Notes under the pieces: generated by a model
What the model was told of the DNA's origin: nothing
The model's database searches: none
The model's input: the letters and a program-made list of their open reading frames with translations, nothing else
Assembly (NCBI RefSeq): GCF_003429565.1
Contig: NZ_QUAK01000025.1
Location: 124,001 to 188,000 of the forward strand
Source of the DNA: Streptomyces triticagri
GTDB taxonomy: Bacteria; Actinomycetota; Actinomycetes; Streptomycetales; Streptomycetaceae
Length of the DNA stretch: 64,000 bases
Reading direction: 5' to 3'
Program-made: the position numbers and the translations under genes
Part shown: positions 37,900 to 46,232 of the stretch, piece by piece
Numbering within the stretch: the stretch's first letter is position 1
How the letters are laid out: the number at the start of each line of letters is the position of its first letter

Positions 37900-38020
37900 G
37901 TGGCGATCTCGGTCCTGTCCGACGACACGGCCTTCGCTGAGGACCAGGCGATCGCCGACGGCCGCGCGGCGGACGAGACTGGGCGGCGATCGCCGAGCAG
38001 CAGCCGCGCTGAACGCCACC
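37900..38020 (+). pseudogene. possible remnant of a small gene
   Basis: From a GTG at 37900 one frame reads VAISVLSDDTAFAEDQAIADGRAADE, which has the feel of a ribbon-helix-helix antitoxin N-terminus. A second frame then continues as DWAAIAEQQPR-stop, ending at 38012. Joining them needs a frameshift near 37975. This is an impression from composition in a 243-base gap that otherwise holds nothing; it may be chance. Confidence 0.25.
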
Positions 38021-38100
38021 TGGCCGTACGGTCGTTGCCGTACGCAGGACGCCGCTGACCCACGCCCCACCGCCGCACCCTGGACCGCGAGGAACTCCGT

Positions 38101-38670
38101 ATGGATCATCAGGACGTCGACGCCGCCGTGGCCGAGATGCTGCGCGCGCTCGGCCCGCACACCGCCGCGGACTGGACCGTACCGGCGGGGCCGCTCGAAT
38201 GGACCTGCTGGGAGACGGCGGCGCACATCGCCCACGATCTCCTCGCCTACGCAGGGCAGTTGGCGGCGCGGCCCACCGACGCCTACCTCCCCATCGACCT
38301 GAACGTCCGCCCCACCGCCTCGCCCGCCGAACTCCTCCAGGCCGTCGCCGCCTGCGGCGGACTGCTCAGCAGCGCCCTGTCCACGGCCGACCCGACCCTG
38401 CGGGCCTGGCACTGGGGCCCGTGCGACCCCGAAGGCTTCGCGGCGATGGGCGTCGCCGAAACCCTCCTCCACACCCACGACATCGCCCAAGGCCTCTCCA
38501 TCGACTGGCTACCGCCGGCCGGTCCGAGCGCATCCGTACTCACCCGCCTCTTCCCCACCGCCCCGCCCGGGGACCGCACCCAGGTCCTCCTCTGGTCCAC
38601 CGGCCGCGGCGACCTCGACGGCCACCCCCGCCAAACGTCATGGACGTGGCAGGCCGCCCGCCCAGCCTGA
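38101..38670 (+). CDS. DinB / mycothiol-dependent maleylpyruvate isomerase-like protein
   Basis: A 189-residue protein with the four-helix DinB/MDMPI N-terminal fold. WTCWETAAHIAHDLLAYAGQLAA carries the first His at about residue 44, and MGVAETLLHTHDIAQGLSI at about residues 118-136 carries the HTHD pair. Together these make the three-His metal site of the superfamily. In actinobacteria these proteins often use mycothiol as a thiol cofactor; the substrate here is unknown. GAGGA precedes the ATG. It ends 14 bases from the convergent toxin-cassette gene. Confidence 0.78.
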   Translation: MDHQDVDAAVAEMLRALGPHTAADWTVPAGPLEWTCWETAAHIAHDLLAYAGQLAARPTDAYLPIDLNVRPTASPAELLQAVAACGGLLSSALSTADPTLRAWHWGPCDPEGFAAMGVAETLLHTHDIAQGLSIDWLPPAGPSASVLTRLFPTAPPGDRTQVLLWSTGRGDLDGHPRQTSWTWQAARPA

Positions 38671-38684
38671 CCGAGCCAACCCGC

Positions 38685-39014
38685 TCAGTCGCCCTCGAGG
38701 TGCAACTCCAGCGAAGACTCCTCGACGCACCGCTGGGCGAGCGCTCGCACCGCCGCCAAGACGGACCGCTCGGCCTCCGCCACGCCGGCGCCGACCACGA
38801 CGTCGATGTCAGCAAGCAGCTCGGGCATGTCCTGCGAGGTAAGGATCAAGTCGCCATACGGATCAACCCGATTCAACATGGGGAGATCGCATGCGCGGCA
38901 GATCCCAGCAAACACATCCGCCCCGTCCAGTACGGCATCCTCCTGCACGAGCCGCCGCCGCCTGGGACTCGACCCCGGATTACTCACCCGCTTCAGGACA
39001 ACATCGACACCCAA
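38685..39014 (-). CDS. presumed immunity protein of the toxin cassette
   Basis: A 109-residue acidic, soluble protein of no recognised family (DMPELLADIDVVVGAGVAEAERSVLAAVRALAQRC; C-terminus SLELHLEGD). It begins 28 bases after the stop of the Hint-domain toxin gene, on the same strand, exactly where polymorphic toxin loci place the cognate immunity gene. I chose TTG 39014 because GGGAGG lies 6 bases upstream; the ATG at 39053 would start inside the toxin gene without a site. The function is inferred from position and size only. Confidence 0.6.
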   Translation of the reverse strand: MGVDVVLKRVSNPGSSPRRRRLVQEDAVLDGADVFAGICRACDLPMLNRVDPYGDLILTSQDMPELLADIDVVVGAGVAEAERSVLAAVRALAQRCVEESSLELHLEGD

Positions 39015-39042
39015 AACTTTCCTCCCAGGGTAGTTCGTTCTG

Positions 39043-40554
39043 TCATGGCCCATCCGACGGGAAGGCTGTGATCACCTTGCCGTCTCGCACCACGACCCTG
39101 ATATGAAACTGTGGGTCACCACCGGCTTTCCTTCCGATAGGCGTCGAGAATTTGTGATGATAGGCCCCGTCCGAAGTCCGGCCATCAAGCGCCCGGTTGA
39201 TCATTTTCTGGATCTTCGCCTTGCTGGTCGTCTTGAATTTACTCTTGCCGGGGTACTTCTTCCGATTCACGTGCCGGTCCCAGACATGGTCCCAACGTCC
39301 CTTTGATATCGGCACCGCACAATTGCTGTTGTGAACGAGTACCGGCGCGGCACCGGCCAGCACATAGTACGTATGGATACCGGCGATGGTGAGGTCGTGG
39401 GTTGTCTGGCGTTGGGTGTAGCGGGATATCGACGTGACCGGGCGGGAGTCGCCGTCGGCCGTGCGGAGTTGGTCGCCGGGGGTGAGGGTGCCCGCGTCGG
39501 CCCAGCGGGTCTGGGTCGGGAGCCAGAACGGGTGGGTGTTGGTGGTGGTGAGGGTTTCGAGTCCCGGACTGCCGCCGCCCACGCCCGTGCCGACCGTGAG
39601 GCGGGTGAAGTGTTTGTCCTCGTGGGTGGTGATGGTGCGGGTGACCGGGCGGGCGGCCGTCCGGCCCGTGGTCGGGTCCGTGGCGAGGACCTTGTCGCCG
39701 GCGGCGATCGATTCGATGGGAATGCGGCGGCCGTCGGCCATCAGGACTGAAGTGCCGGGCAGGAAGGAGTGTTTGGGTTTGCAGGCCGTGCGCTTCTTCT
39801 TGGCCGCGGCCGCCTTCTTCTTCAGAGCCGCGGTCTTTTTCTTGAGTTTGGCTACGGTCTTCGACTGCTTGTAGAGGGAGGTGAGGCCCTTGGCTATCTT
39901 GGTGCCGTTCTTGATGATCTTCTTGCCGGTCTCGATGCCCTTCTTCGGGTTGAAGAGGTATTTCTTGACCAGTTTGAGGGGCATGCCGCCGGCCGCCATG
40001 AGGAGCGCGTTGATCACCGTCTCCGTGCAGGCCGAACCGTCGCCCTCCGTGATGCATTTGAGGGCGTCCGTGATGCCGGTCTCGTCTCCGGCGATCTTGA
40101 TGAGTTCCTCGGCGGCCTTCTTCAGGTCCTTCTTCGTGACGTCGTACTTCTTGAGGGCCTTGTCGAGTTCCGATTTGGACTTGTTGTACTCCTTCTCGGC
40201 GGCCGAGAGATTCTCGTTGCCGCCGTCGCCGTTGCCACCGCCGCCACCGTCGTCCGCCGGTTTGATGTCCGCCTTCGCGGGGTTGCTGCCGTCGCCCTTG
40301 GACGTGCCGTCGCCGTCGGCCCGGGCCGGCCCGTCGCCGCCCCCGCAACCGTCGCCGCCCGTGATCTCGCAGACCTTGGTCGAGACCGTGTCGGCGATGG
40401 TCTCGTTGATCGACGTGCCGAAGAGGGCGACCACGACGAGGGCGACGATGACGAGCAGGCCCGCGTACTCCGTCGTCGACTGGCCGCGGTCCAGGTGCTT
40501 CAGGCCCAACTGGCGGGTCAGGGAGAATCTCCGGCGCCTGCGCCGGGCGCTCAC
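39043..40554 (-). CDS. polymorphic toxin: prepilin-like leader, Hint domain, EndoU-like nuclease tip
   Basis: A 503-residue protein. Residues 1-50 are a basic stretch then RG-QSTTEYAGLLVIVALVVVALFG, a prepilin-peptidase type cleavage site with Glu at +5 as in Flp/TadE pseudopilins. A Gly/Asp linker and a Lys-rich helical region (SAAEKEYNKSKSELDKALKK) follow. Residues about 258-410 form a Hint autoprocessing domain: CKPKHSFLPGTSVLMADG at the start, TTTNTHPFWLPT, and a VLVHNS end. The last 93 residues (WDHVWDRHVNRKKYPGKSKF; FHIRVVVRDGKVITAFP) resemble EndoU-type RNase toxins. GTG 40554 overlaps the lipoprotein stop as GTGA; the longer open frame is a shadow of that gene. Confidence 0.72.
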   Translation of the reverse strand: MSARRRRRRFSLTRQLGLKHLDRGQSTTEYAGLLVIVALVVVALFGTSINETIADTVSTKVCEITGGDGCGGGDGPARADGDGTSKGDGSNPAKADIKPADDGGGGGNGDGGNENLSAAEKEYNKSKSELDKALKKYDVTKKDLKKAAEELIKIAGDETGITDALKCITEGDGSACTETVINALLMAAGGMPLKLVKKYLFNPKKGIETGKKIIKNGTKIAKGLTSLYKQSKTVAKLKKKTAALKKKAAAAKKKRTACKPKHSFLPGTSVLMADGRRIPIESIAAGDKVLATDPTTGRTAARPVTRTITTHEDKHFTRLTVGTGVGGGSPGLETLTTTNTHPFWLPTQTRWADAGTLTPGDQLRTADGDSRPVTSISRYTQRQTTHDLTIAGIHTYYVLAGAAPVLVHNSNCAVPISKGRWDHVWDRHVNRKKYPGKSKFKTTSKAKIQKMINRALDGRTSDGAYHHKFSTPIGRKAGGDPQFHIRVVVRDGKVITAFPSDGP

Positions 40555-41390
40555 GCCGTCGCGCCCGTCAGCTTGGCGATCTGGGCGTCGACCAGGCCCG
40601 TCGGGAAGTCCGTCTTCGCAGGGTCGAAGGGGTTGTACGTGAGGAACATTGCGACCGTCGAACCCGAGCGCGCGTAGACGAACTTCATCGGCATCTCCGT
40701 GCTCAGGTCCTCGGCCACCTCCTCGCCGTCCGTGAGGTCGCCGACGAGGTCGTACGCGACGGACTGGTCCGCGCCCTGCGGCGCCCGCTCCTTGTCCACC
40801 CGCGTGAAGCTCTGGTTGTCCTCGGCCTTCGCCCCCGTCGCCTCGAAGCCGTCGCCGCAGTCCGCCACCGCAACCTCGAGCGCCTCCAGCGCCTTGGCCG
40901 CCGCGGCCTCCGACTTGTACGAGGAGAGCGCGACCTGCGAACCGAGGCCCTCCTCGAGCCGCTTCGCCGCCGGGCCCATCACCGCGCGCCGCTCCGTGGC
41001 CGAAGCCCCTGCCGGGGCAACCTCGTTCAAGGTGTCGACCAGCGGCTGGCACTCGCTCCCGCTCGCCTTCATGCTGTCCGAGGTCTCCACCTCGTCCGGG
41101 CCCGGATTCTCCACCACGTAATCCTTCAACGGGCCCGTGAGATCGGCCTTCGTGACGAACAGCTCCTCCAACTCGGCGGCGGTCAGCGTGCGTTCGGCGT
41201 CGTCGGTGGCGGGCGCCGACGGCTCACCGCCGCCCTTGTCCGCGGCGGCCGGCTTCTTCGACGTACCGCCGCCGGACCCGCCGTCCCCACCCGCCCCCTC
41301 ATCACCCGATCCACAGGCGGCAACGGAGACGCCCAGAACCACCGACGCCACCGCAGCGACAGCCCCACGCCGAACGACCGACAGCTTCAT
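40551..41390 (-). CDS. lipoprotein, first gene of the toxin cassette
   Basis: A 279-residue exported lipoprotein. The signal peptide is RRGAVAAVASVVLGVSVAAC with lipidation Cys at residue 26. A Gly/Ser/Lys linker follows, then an acidic globular domain (LTAAELEELFVTKADLTGPLKDYVV; SECQPLVDTLNEVAPAGASATERRAVMG) with a second Cys pair. No named family. Its stop overlaps the toxin start as GTGA, so both are made from one transcript in fixed ratio, suggesting a role in toxin export or tethering. The ribosome site directly before this ATG is weak, whereas a perfect one lies 27 bases upstream. Confidence 0.72.
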   Translation of the reverse strand: MKLSVVRRGAVAAVASVVLGVSVAACGSGDEGAGGDGGSGGGTSKKPAAADKGGGEPSAPATDDAERTLTAAELEELFVTKADLTGPLKDYVVENPGPDEVETSDSMKASGSECQPLVDTLNEVAPAGASATERRAVMGPAAKRLEEGLGSQVALSSYKSEAAAAKALEALEVAVADCGDGFEATGAKAEDNQSFTRVDKERAPQGADQSVAYDLVGDLTDGEEVAEDLSTEMPMKFVYARSGSTVAMFLTYNPFDPAKTDFPTGLVDAQIAKLTGATA

Positions 41391-41409
41391 GAAGATCCAC
41401 CCACCCCAT
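41302..41409 (-). CDS. candidate upstream overlapping ORF, 35 codons
   Basis: An ATG at 41409, 19 bases upstream of the lipoprotein ATG and out of frame with it, follows GGAGGTGATC at 8 bases. That sequence is a full complement of the 16S rRNA 3' end. It opens 35 codons (MGWVDLHEAVGRSAW...) ending within the lipoprotein gene. It may be a leader peptide attenuating the cassette, or the strong site may simply feed the downstream ATG. No conservation data. Confidence 0.3.
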   Translation of the reverse strand: MGWVDLHEAVGRSAWGCRCGGVGGSGRLRCRLWIG

Positions 41410-41631
41410 ACCGATCACCTCCAGTGCCGCGCTATAGCAAATTTCCGAGACGGGCATATCGCCTATAGTCGCGGCACTTCAAGGCAGTTGACAGATTTAA
41501 GCATCTTCGCTCACCGATGCTTTTGCAAATCATGCCACACATGCGGCCGGCCCGGAACGCATCACGCCCCCCGTTCCACCGACCAGGTGCCGGGGAACGA
41601 GGGGCGGGTACGCCGTGGAGCGGAGGGAGGA

Positions 41632-42915
41632 TCAGGCCTTCGGCGCCACCTTCGCCAGGCCGTTGATGATGCGGTCCATCGCGTCGCCGCCCGTGGGGTC
41701 CGTGAGGTTGGCGAGCATCTTGAGGGTGAAGCGCATCAGCATGGGGTGGGTGAGACCGCGTTCCGTGGCGAGCTTCATGATCTTCGGGTTGCCGATCAGC
41801 TTCACGAAGGCGCGGCCCATCGTGTAGTAGCCGCCGTAGGTCTCCTTGAGGACCTTCGGGTAGCTCTGCAGGGCGAGTTCGCGCTGCGACGGGGTCTGGC
41901 GGGCGTGCGCCTGGACGATGACGTCCGCGGCGAGCTGCCCGGACTCCATGGCGTACGCGATGCCCTCGCCGTTGAACGGATTGACCAGGCCGCCCGCGTC
42001 GCCGACCAGGAGCAGGCCCTTGGTGTAGTGCGGCTGGCGGTTGAAGGCCATCGGCAGGGCGGCGCCGCGGATCGGCGTCGTCATGTTGTCCGGGGTGTAG
42101 CCCCAGTCCTCGGGCATCGAGGCGCACCAGGCCTTGAGGACCTCGCGCCAGTCCAACTCCCGGAATGCCTTGGAGGAGTTGAGGATGCCGAGCCCGACGT
42201 TCGACGTGCCGTCTCCCATGCCGAAGATCCAGCCGTAGCCGGGCAGCAGCCGGTCCTCGGGGCCGCGGCGGTCCCACAGCTCCAGCCAGGACTCCAGGTA
42301 GTCGTCGTCGTGCCGCGGCGAGGTGAAGTACGTGCGCACCGCGACGCCCATCGGGCGGTCCTCGCGGCGGTTGAGGCCCATCGCGAGGGAGAGCCGGGTG
42401 GAGTTGCCGTCGGCCGCGACCACGAGCGGGGCGTGGTAGGTGACCGGGGTCTTCTCCTCGCCGAGCTTGGCCTGCACGCCGGTGATGCGGCCGGTGCGGT
42501 CGTCGACGATCGGGCCGCTCACATTGCACCGCTCGTAGAGCCGCGCACCGGCCTTCTGGGCCTGCCGGGCGAGCTGCTCGTCGAAGTCGTCGCGCTTGCG
42601 GACCAGGCCGTAGTCCGGGTACGAGGCGAGCTCGGGCCAGTCGAGCTGCAGGCGGACGCCGCCGCCGATGATGCGCAGGCCCTTGTTGCGCAGCCAGCCG
42701 GCTTCCTCGGAGATGTCGATACCCATGGAGACGAGCTGCTTGGTGGCGCGCGGGGTGAGGCCGTCGCCGCAGACCTTCTCGCGCGGGAAGGCGGTCTTCT
42801 CCAGGAGCAGGACGTCCAGGCCGGCCTTCGCGAGGTAGTAGGCGGTCGTGGAACCGGCGGGACCGGCACCGACGACGATCACATCTGCGGTGTGTTCGGT
42901 GAGAGGCTCGGTCAC
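41632..42915 (-). CDS. geranylgeranyl-reductase-family flavoprotein (possible menaquinone side-chain reductase)
   Basis: A 427-residue FAD enzyme. DVIVVGAGPAGSTTAYYLAKAGLDVLLLEK at residues 11-40 binds the ADP of FAD, KVCGDGLTPRATKQL and LVVAADGNSTRLS are family blocks, and GLLLVGDAGGLVNPFNGEGIAYAMESGQLAAD at about residue 300 contacts the flavin. The family reduces isoprenoid double bonds; mycobacterial MenJ saturates one unit of the menaquinone chain. Proximity to menG, mqnC and nuo supports the same role here, by inference. It is divergent from a GNAT gene. No membrane segment is seen. Confidence 0.8.
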   Translation of the reverse strand: MTEPLTEHTADVIVVGAGPAGSTTAYYLAKAGLDVLLLEKTAFPREKVCGDGLTPRATKQLVSMGIDISEEAGWLRNKGLRIIGGGVRLQLDWPELASYPDYGLVRKRDDFDEQLARQAQKAGARLYERCNVSGPIVDDRTGRITGVQAKLGEEKTPVTYHAPLVVAADGNSTRLSLAMGLNRREDRPMGVAVRTYFTSPRHDDDYLESWLELWDRRGPEDRLLPGYGWIFGMGDGTSNVGLGILNSSKAFRELDWREVLKAWCASMPEDWGYTPDNMTTPIRGAALPMAFNRQPHYTKGLLLVGDAGGLVNPFNGEGIAYAMESGQLAADVIVQAHARQTPSQRELALQSYPKVLKETYGGYYTMGRAFVKLIGNPKIMKLATERGLTHPMLMRFTLKMLANLTDPTGGDAMDRIINGLAKVAPKA

Positions 42916-43015
42916 GGCGGGTTCTCCCCCGGTCTTGAGAATTCGGTGCCGATCAGCACGGGACCTGTGCAGTCTATGGGGGCGTACTGATCAACGATCC
43001 GAAGGGCTGCCCCGG

Positions 43016-43531
43016 ATGACCGAATCGCTTCCCGCATCGCTTCCCGCCGTGACTCTGCGCGTCCCCACCGAGGAGGACGCGTACGCCTGGCACGAGGTCT
43101 TCGACGACCCGGATGTCATGGAGTTCCACGGCGGGCCCGCGGAGCTCTCGGTCTACATGGAGCTCACCGCGCGGCAGCGGGCCAGCGACGCGCTGCACGG
43201 CTTCTGCCTGTGGACGCTGCTCGACGAGGAGGGCCGGGTGATCGGGTTCACCGGTGCGCAGCACTGGCCGCGGGACTGGGGGCCGGTGGGTGAGATCGAG
43301 ATCGGGTGGCGGCTCGCGCGGCGGGCGTGGGGGCGCGGGTACGCGACGGCGGCGGCGCGGGAGACGCTGGCCCGGCTGCGTACGGCCGGGGTGCGGGAGG
43401 TCGTCGCGATGGTCGACTCGCGCAACGAGCGGTCGGTGGCGGTGACGCGTCGGCTCGGGATGGTGCTCGGTGAGACCTTCCGGACGCCGCAGTCGCAGCG
43501 CGAGGGGTACTGCTTCCGGCTCACGCTGTGA
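43016..43531 (+). CDS. GNAT family N-acetyltransferase
   Basis: A 171-residue RimJ/RimL-type acetyltransferase. VTLRVPTEEDAYAWHEVFDDPDVMEF starts the domain, GEIEIGWRLARRAWGRGYATAAARETL is the acetyl-CoA-binding region with RAWGRGYAT, and VDSRNERSVAVTRRLGMVLGETF is the conserved Asn block before the last strand. Substrate unknown. The ATG at 43016 follows a GAAGGG sequence. It is divergent from the flavoprotein gene and convergent with the large membrane protein. Confidence 0.85.
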   Translation: MTESLPASLPAVTLRVPTEEDAYAWHEVFDDPDVMEFHGGPAELSVYMELTARQRASDALHGFCLWTLLDEEGRVIGFTGAQHWPRDWGPVGEIEIGWRLARRAWGRGYATAAARETLARLRTAGVREVVAMVDSRNERSVAVTRRLGMVLGETFRTPQSQREGYCFRLTL

Positions 43532-43555
43532 CGTGGCGGCGGGGGCGGTACGGGC

Positions 43556-46048
43556 TCAGTCCTCCAGGCGCCAGGTGTCGAGGGCCACGCGGAAGGTTTC
43601 CTCCGGGCCGTCCGCCCAGAACTCGTCGTACTCGGTCAGGTAGATGGCGTACTCGGTGCCGTTCTCGGCGACGTAGCCCTGGTCGATGGCGTGCACCGTG
43701 CGCCCGGTCTCCTTCTCGGTGAAGGTGTACTCCCACAGGGCGCCGGGGCGGCCCTGGAAGGTGTTCCGTTCCAGCTTGAGCCGGCGGTAGTCGGGCTTCT
43801 TGCGGGCCTTCTCCTCGATGGTGCGGAAGTTGTCGTAGCTGGAGACGGGGGTGTTCGGTACGACGCCGATGAGGAACTGCGCGTAGCCGGTGGTGCCGGA
43901 GTAGGTGATCTGGCCGCTGTTCTCGCCCGCCCGGCTCCAGGCCTCCGGGACGGCGAAGGAGAAGCCCGCCTGGTCGTGCAGGATGTGGTAGCCGTCGGGG
44001 GCCGTGGCGTCGTCGGTCGGTTCGCCGTCGGCGGGTCCGTCGTCGGTGGAGTCGGAGGGTGACGGGTCGTCGTCGGCCGGTTCGGTGGGGTCGTCGGTGC
44101 CGGCGGACGGGCCGGGCGATGGGCCGTCGGATGAGGTGGCGGCCGGCTTGTCGTCGCGGCCGGGCGCGGCCTTGTCGCTGCCGTTGTCGGTGAGCAGCAG
44201 GGCGCCCGCGGTCAGACCGCCGCCGATGACGAAGGCGGCCAGCAGGGTCACCGTCCACACGAACGCCTTGGACCGGGGCGGCCTGGAGGGCTCGGCGCGC
44301 CCCGCACCGAGATGGAAGGTGTTCGGGTCGTACGGATCGGCTGCGAAGAGTCCGCCCGGGTGGGGCTGCTGCCCGGGAGCGGGCGACTGATGTCCGGCGG
44401 GTACGGGCACGGGTCCGCCCGTACCCGGGGTGCCACCCTGCGGCGGGGCTCCACCCTGCGGCGGCGCAGCGCCGAAGACGCCCTGACCGGGGGCGCCCGC
44501 CACGGGCCCTCCCGCACCGGGGACGTCCGGAGGCGGAGCTTGAGGAGTCGGCCCCGCACTCGGTGCCGGCGGCACCGGCGGCACCGGCGGCGGCACGATT
44601 CCGGTCGGGCGTCCCGCCATCTGCAGCAGATACGGGCCGAGGAAGGTCGCCGCCGCGATCCAGAGCAGGCCGAAGAGCAGCGCGTCCGGCACGCTCGTGC
44701 CGACGGTCAGCCGGCCGCTCCCGCCGCCCAGGCCGCCCGCCGAACCCGAGGCGTCCAGGGACAGTCCGTCGACGGCGCAGAGCAGCAGGAAGAGTCCGAA
44801 GTAGAGCCCGGCGGACAGGAGTTGCTCGCGCCGGTCACGGGAGCGGCGCGCCGTGAGCACGCCCATCAGCACGGCGCAGAACAGGCCGAGCGCCAGGACG
44901 CCCACCACGGCCCAGGCGTTGAACTCGTCGCCGAGCGCGCCGAGGTCGAGGGTCTCGGAGTCGTATCCGCCGCCGATGCCGGAGGAGTCGCCGGTGAACT
45001 CGGCCTTGATGCCCGCACCCCAGCCGAGCGCGAGGATCATCGCGCCGATGTTGGGCAGGACGAGCAGCGAGAGCAGCAGCCCGTCCTGCTCCATGTCGTC
45101 GGCCTGTGCGAGGACGACGAATCCGACCACCGAGCACACCACGACGGCGATCAGGAGGGCCCGTACCGCGGTGCCGGCGGCGGCGAACAGGGCCCGTACG
45201 CCGGGACGTTCGACCAGCCAGCGGGTCAGGTCCGCACGGTTCAGGACCCCGACCGCGAGCAGCAGGCCGAGCACCAGTGCCCCGAGCGCGGCGAGCACCG
45301 GCGACGAGGACACCTCCACGCCCTGCACCTCGGGCTGTGCGAACAGTCCGAGTACCAGCACCCCGCCCGTCGCCACCACGGCGACCCGCACTGCCGCCTC
45401 CAGGCCCGCGGTGCCGGCCGCCGACTCGACGAGCCGGCCGCGCAGCATGCGGACGCCGATGAACAGCGCGGCCGCCCACAGCGCCGTGACGGTGAGCGGT
45501 ACGACGGACAGGCTGCCGCCGCCGCTGAGTTCGGAGCCGAGCTCGCCGAAGGACGAGCCGTAGCCGCGGCCCCCGCCGCTGACCTCGAAGCCGCCGCCGA
45601 GACCTTGCAGGAGCAGCGCGAGCGCGATCCGCAGCCGGTCGGTGAAGCCGACGACGACCTCGTCGTCCTGGCCGTACGACGGGATGGCGAGCGCCAGGGC
45701 CGCGACCAGGAGCAGTACGAGCGGCCAGGCGGCGGCCTTCGCGGAGCCGCCCCAGGGCCCGCGCATGGACCGCCCGAAGAAGGCACCGACCGGCGACGGC
45801 CCGGCGGGCGGCGGGGCGTATGCAGGTGGTGGCGGGCCCACCGGAGGTGCGGCGAGCGGAGGTGCGGGAGGCGGCGGCGCGGACGGCTTGTCCGGAGCAG
45901 GCTCGGGGGTGGCCTCCGGCGCGGCGTCGCCGGGCGGGTCCGACTCTCCCCCGTCCGCGGGCAGTTCGACCCGCTCCCGCCCGCACTTCATGCAGAACCG
46001 GGCATCGTCCGGAAACTGGGTACCGCAGGCAGGACAGTACGGAGACAA
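43556..46048 (-). CDS. large zinc-ribbon polytopic membrane protein with extracytoplasmic C-terminal domain
   Basis: An 830-residue protein in four parts. First is an N-terminal zinc ribbon, YCPACGTQFPDDARFCMKCG, followed by a Pro/Ala-rich stretch. Second is a block of about ten hydrophobic helices (residues about 105-500) separated by Gly-rich loops. Third is a Pro/Gly linker, one more helix (FVWTVTLLAAFVIGGGLTAGALLL) and a Ser/Asp/Thr-rich linker. Fourth is an external domain of about 140 residues starting ILHDQAGFSFAVPEAWSRAGE. I start it at TTG 46048, which has AGGAG seven bases upstream. Possibly a sensor or stress protein; function unknown. Confidence 0.7.
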   Translation of the reverse strand: MSPYCPACGTQFPDDARFCMKCGRERVELPADGGESDPPGDAAPEATPEPAPDKPSAPPPPAPPLAAPPVGPPPPAYAPPPAGPSPVGAFFGRSMRGPWGGSAKAAAWPLVLLLVAALALAIPSYGQDDEVVVGFTDRLRIALALLLQGLGGGFEVSGGGRGYGSSFGELGSELSGGGSLSVVPLTVTALWAAALFIGVRMLRGRLVESAAGTAGLEAAVRVAVVATGGVLVLGLFAQPEVQGVEVSSSPVLAALGALVLGLLLAVGVLNRADLTRWLVERPGVRALFAAAGTAVRALLIAVVVCSVVGFVVLAQADDMEQDGLLLSLLVLPNIGAMILALGWGAGIKAEFTGDSSGIGGGYDSETLDLGALGDEFNAWAVVGVLALGLFCAVLMGVLTARRSRDRREQLLSAGLYFGLFLLLCAVDGLSLDASGSAGGLGGGSGRLTVGTSVPDALLFGLLWIAAATFLGPYLLQMAGRPTGIVPPPVPPVPPAPSAGPTPQAPPPDVPGAGGPVAGAPGQGVFGAAPPQGGAPPQGGTPGTGGPVPVPAGHQSPAPGQQPHPGGLFAADPYDPNTFHLGAGRAEPSRPPRSKAFVWTVTLLAAFVIGGGLTAGALLLTDNGSDKAAPGRDDKPAATSSDGPSPGPSAGTDDPTEPADDDPSPSDSTDDGPADGEPTDDATAPDGYHILHDQAGFSFAVPEAWSRAGENSGQITYSGTTGYAQFLIGVVPNTPVSSYDNFRTIEEKARKKPDYRRLKLERNTFQGRPGALWEYTFTEKETGRTVHAIDQGYVAENGTEYAIYLTEYDEFWADGPEETFRVALDTWRLED

Positions 46049-46232
46049 AGGAGCGCTCCTGGCTAGGGCCGTCGGCCGGGGCCGTGGGGACGGCGGGACG
46101 GGACGACAGGACGGGTACCGCACGGCGGGTGGGGAGGAATCCGCCACACGCACGGACACATCCTGCACGGACCGTGGTTCCCGTCAACCCGGAGTGATCA
46201 GGAGCGACTCCGGCCCCGGCCACGCTCCGCGC

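Noticed and set aside
40100-40200. Lys-rich region of the toxin as a nuclear-targeting or histone-like domain
   Set aside because: Composition and heptad-like pattern fit a coiled-coil pre-toxin spacer; no DNA-binding motif is visible.
40555-41052. 166-residue N-terminal extension of the toxin ORF
   Set aside because: It lies entirely within the lipoprotein gene in another frame and has Gly/Arg shadow composition; the GTGA overlap at 40554 gives a normal start.
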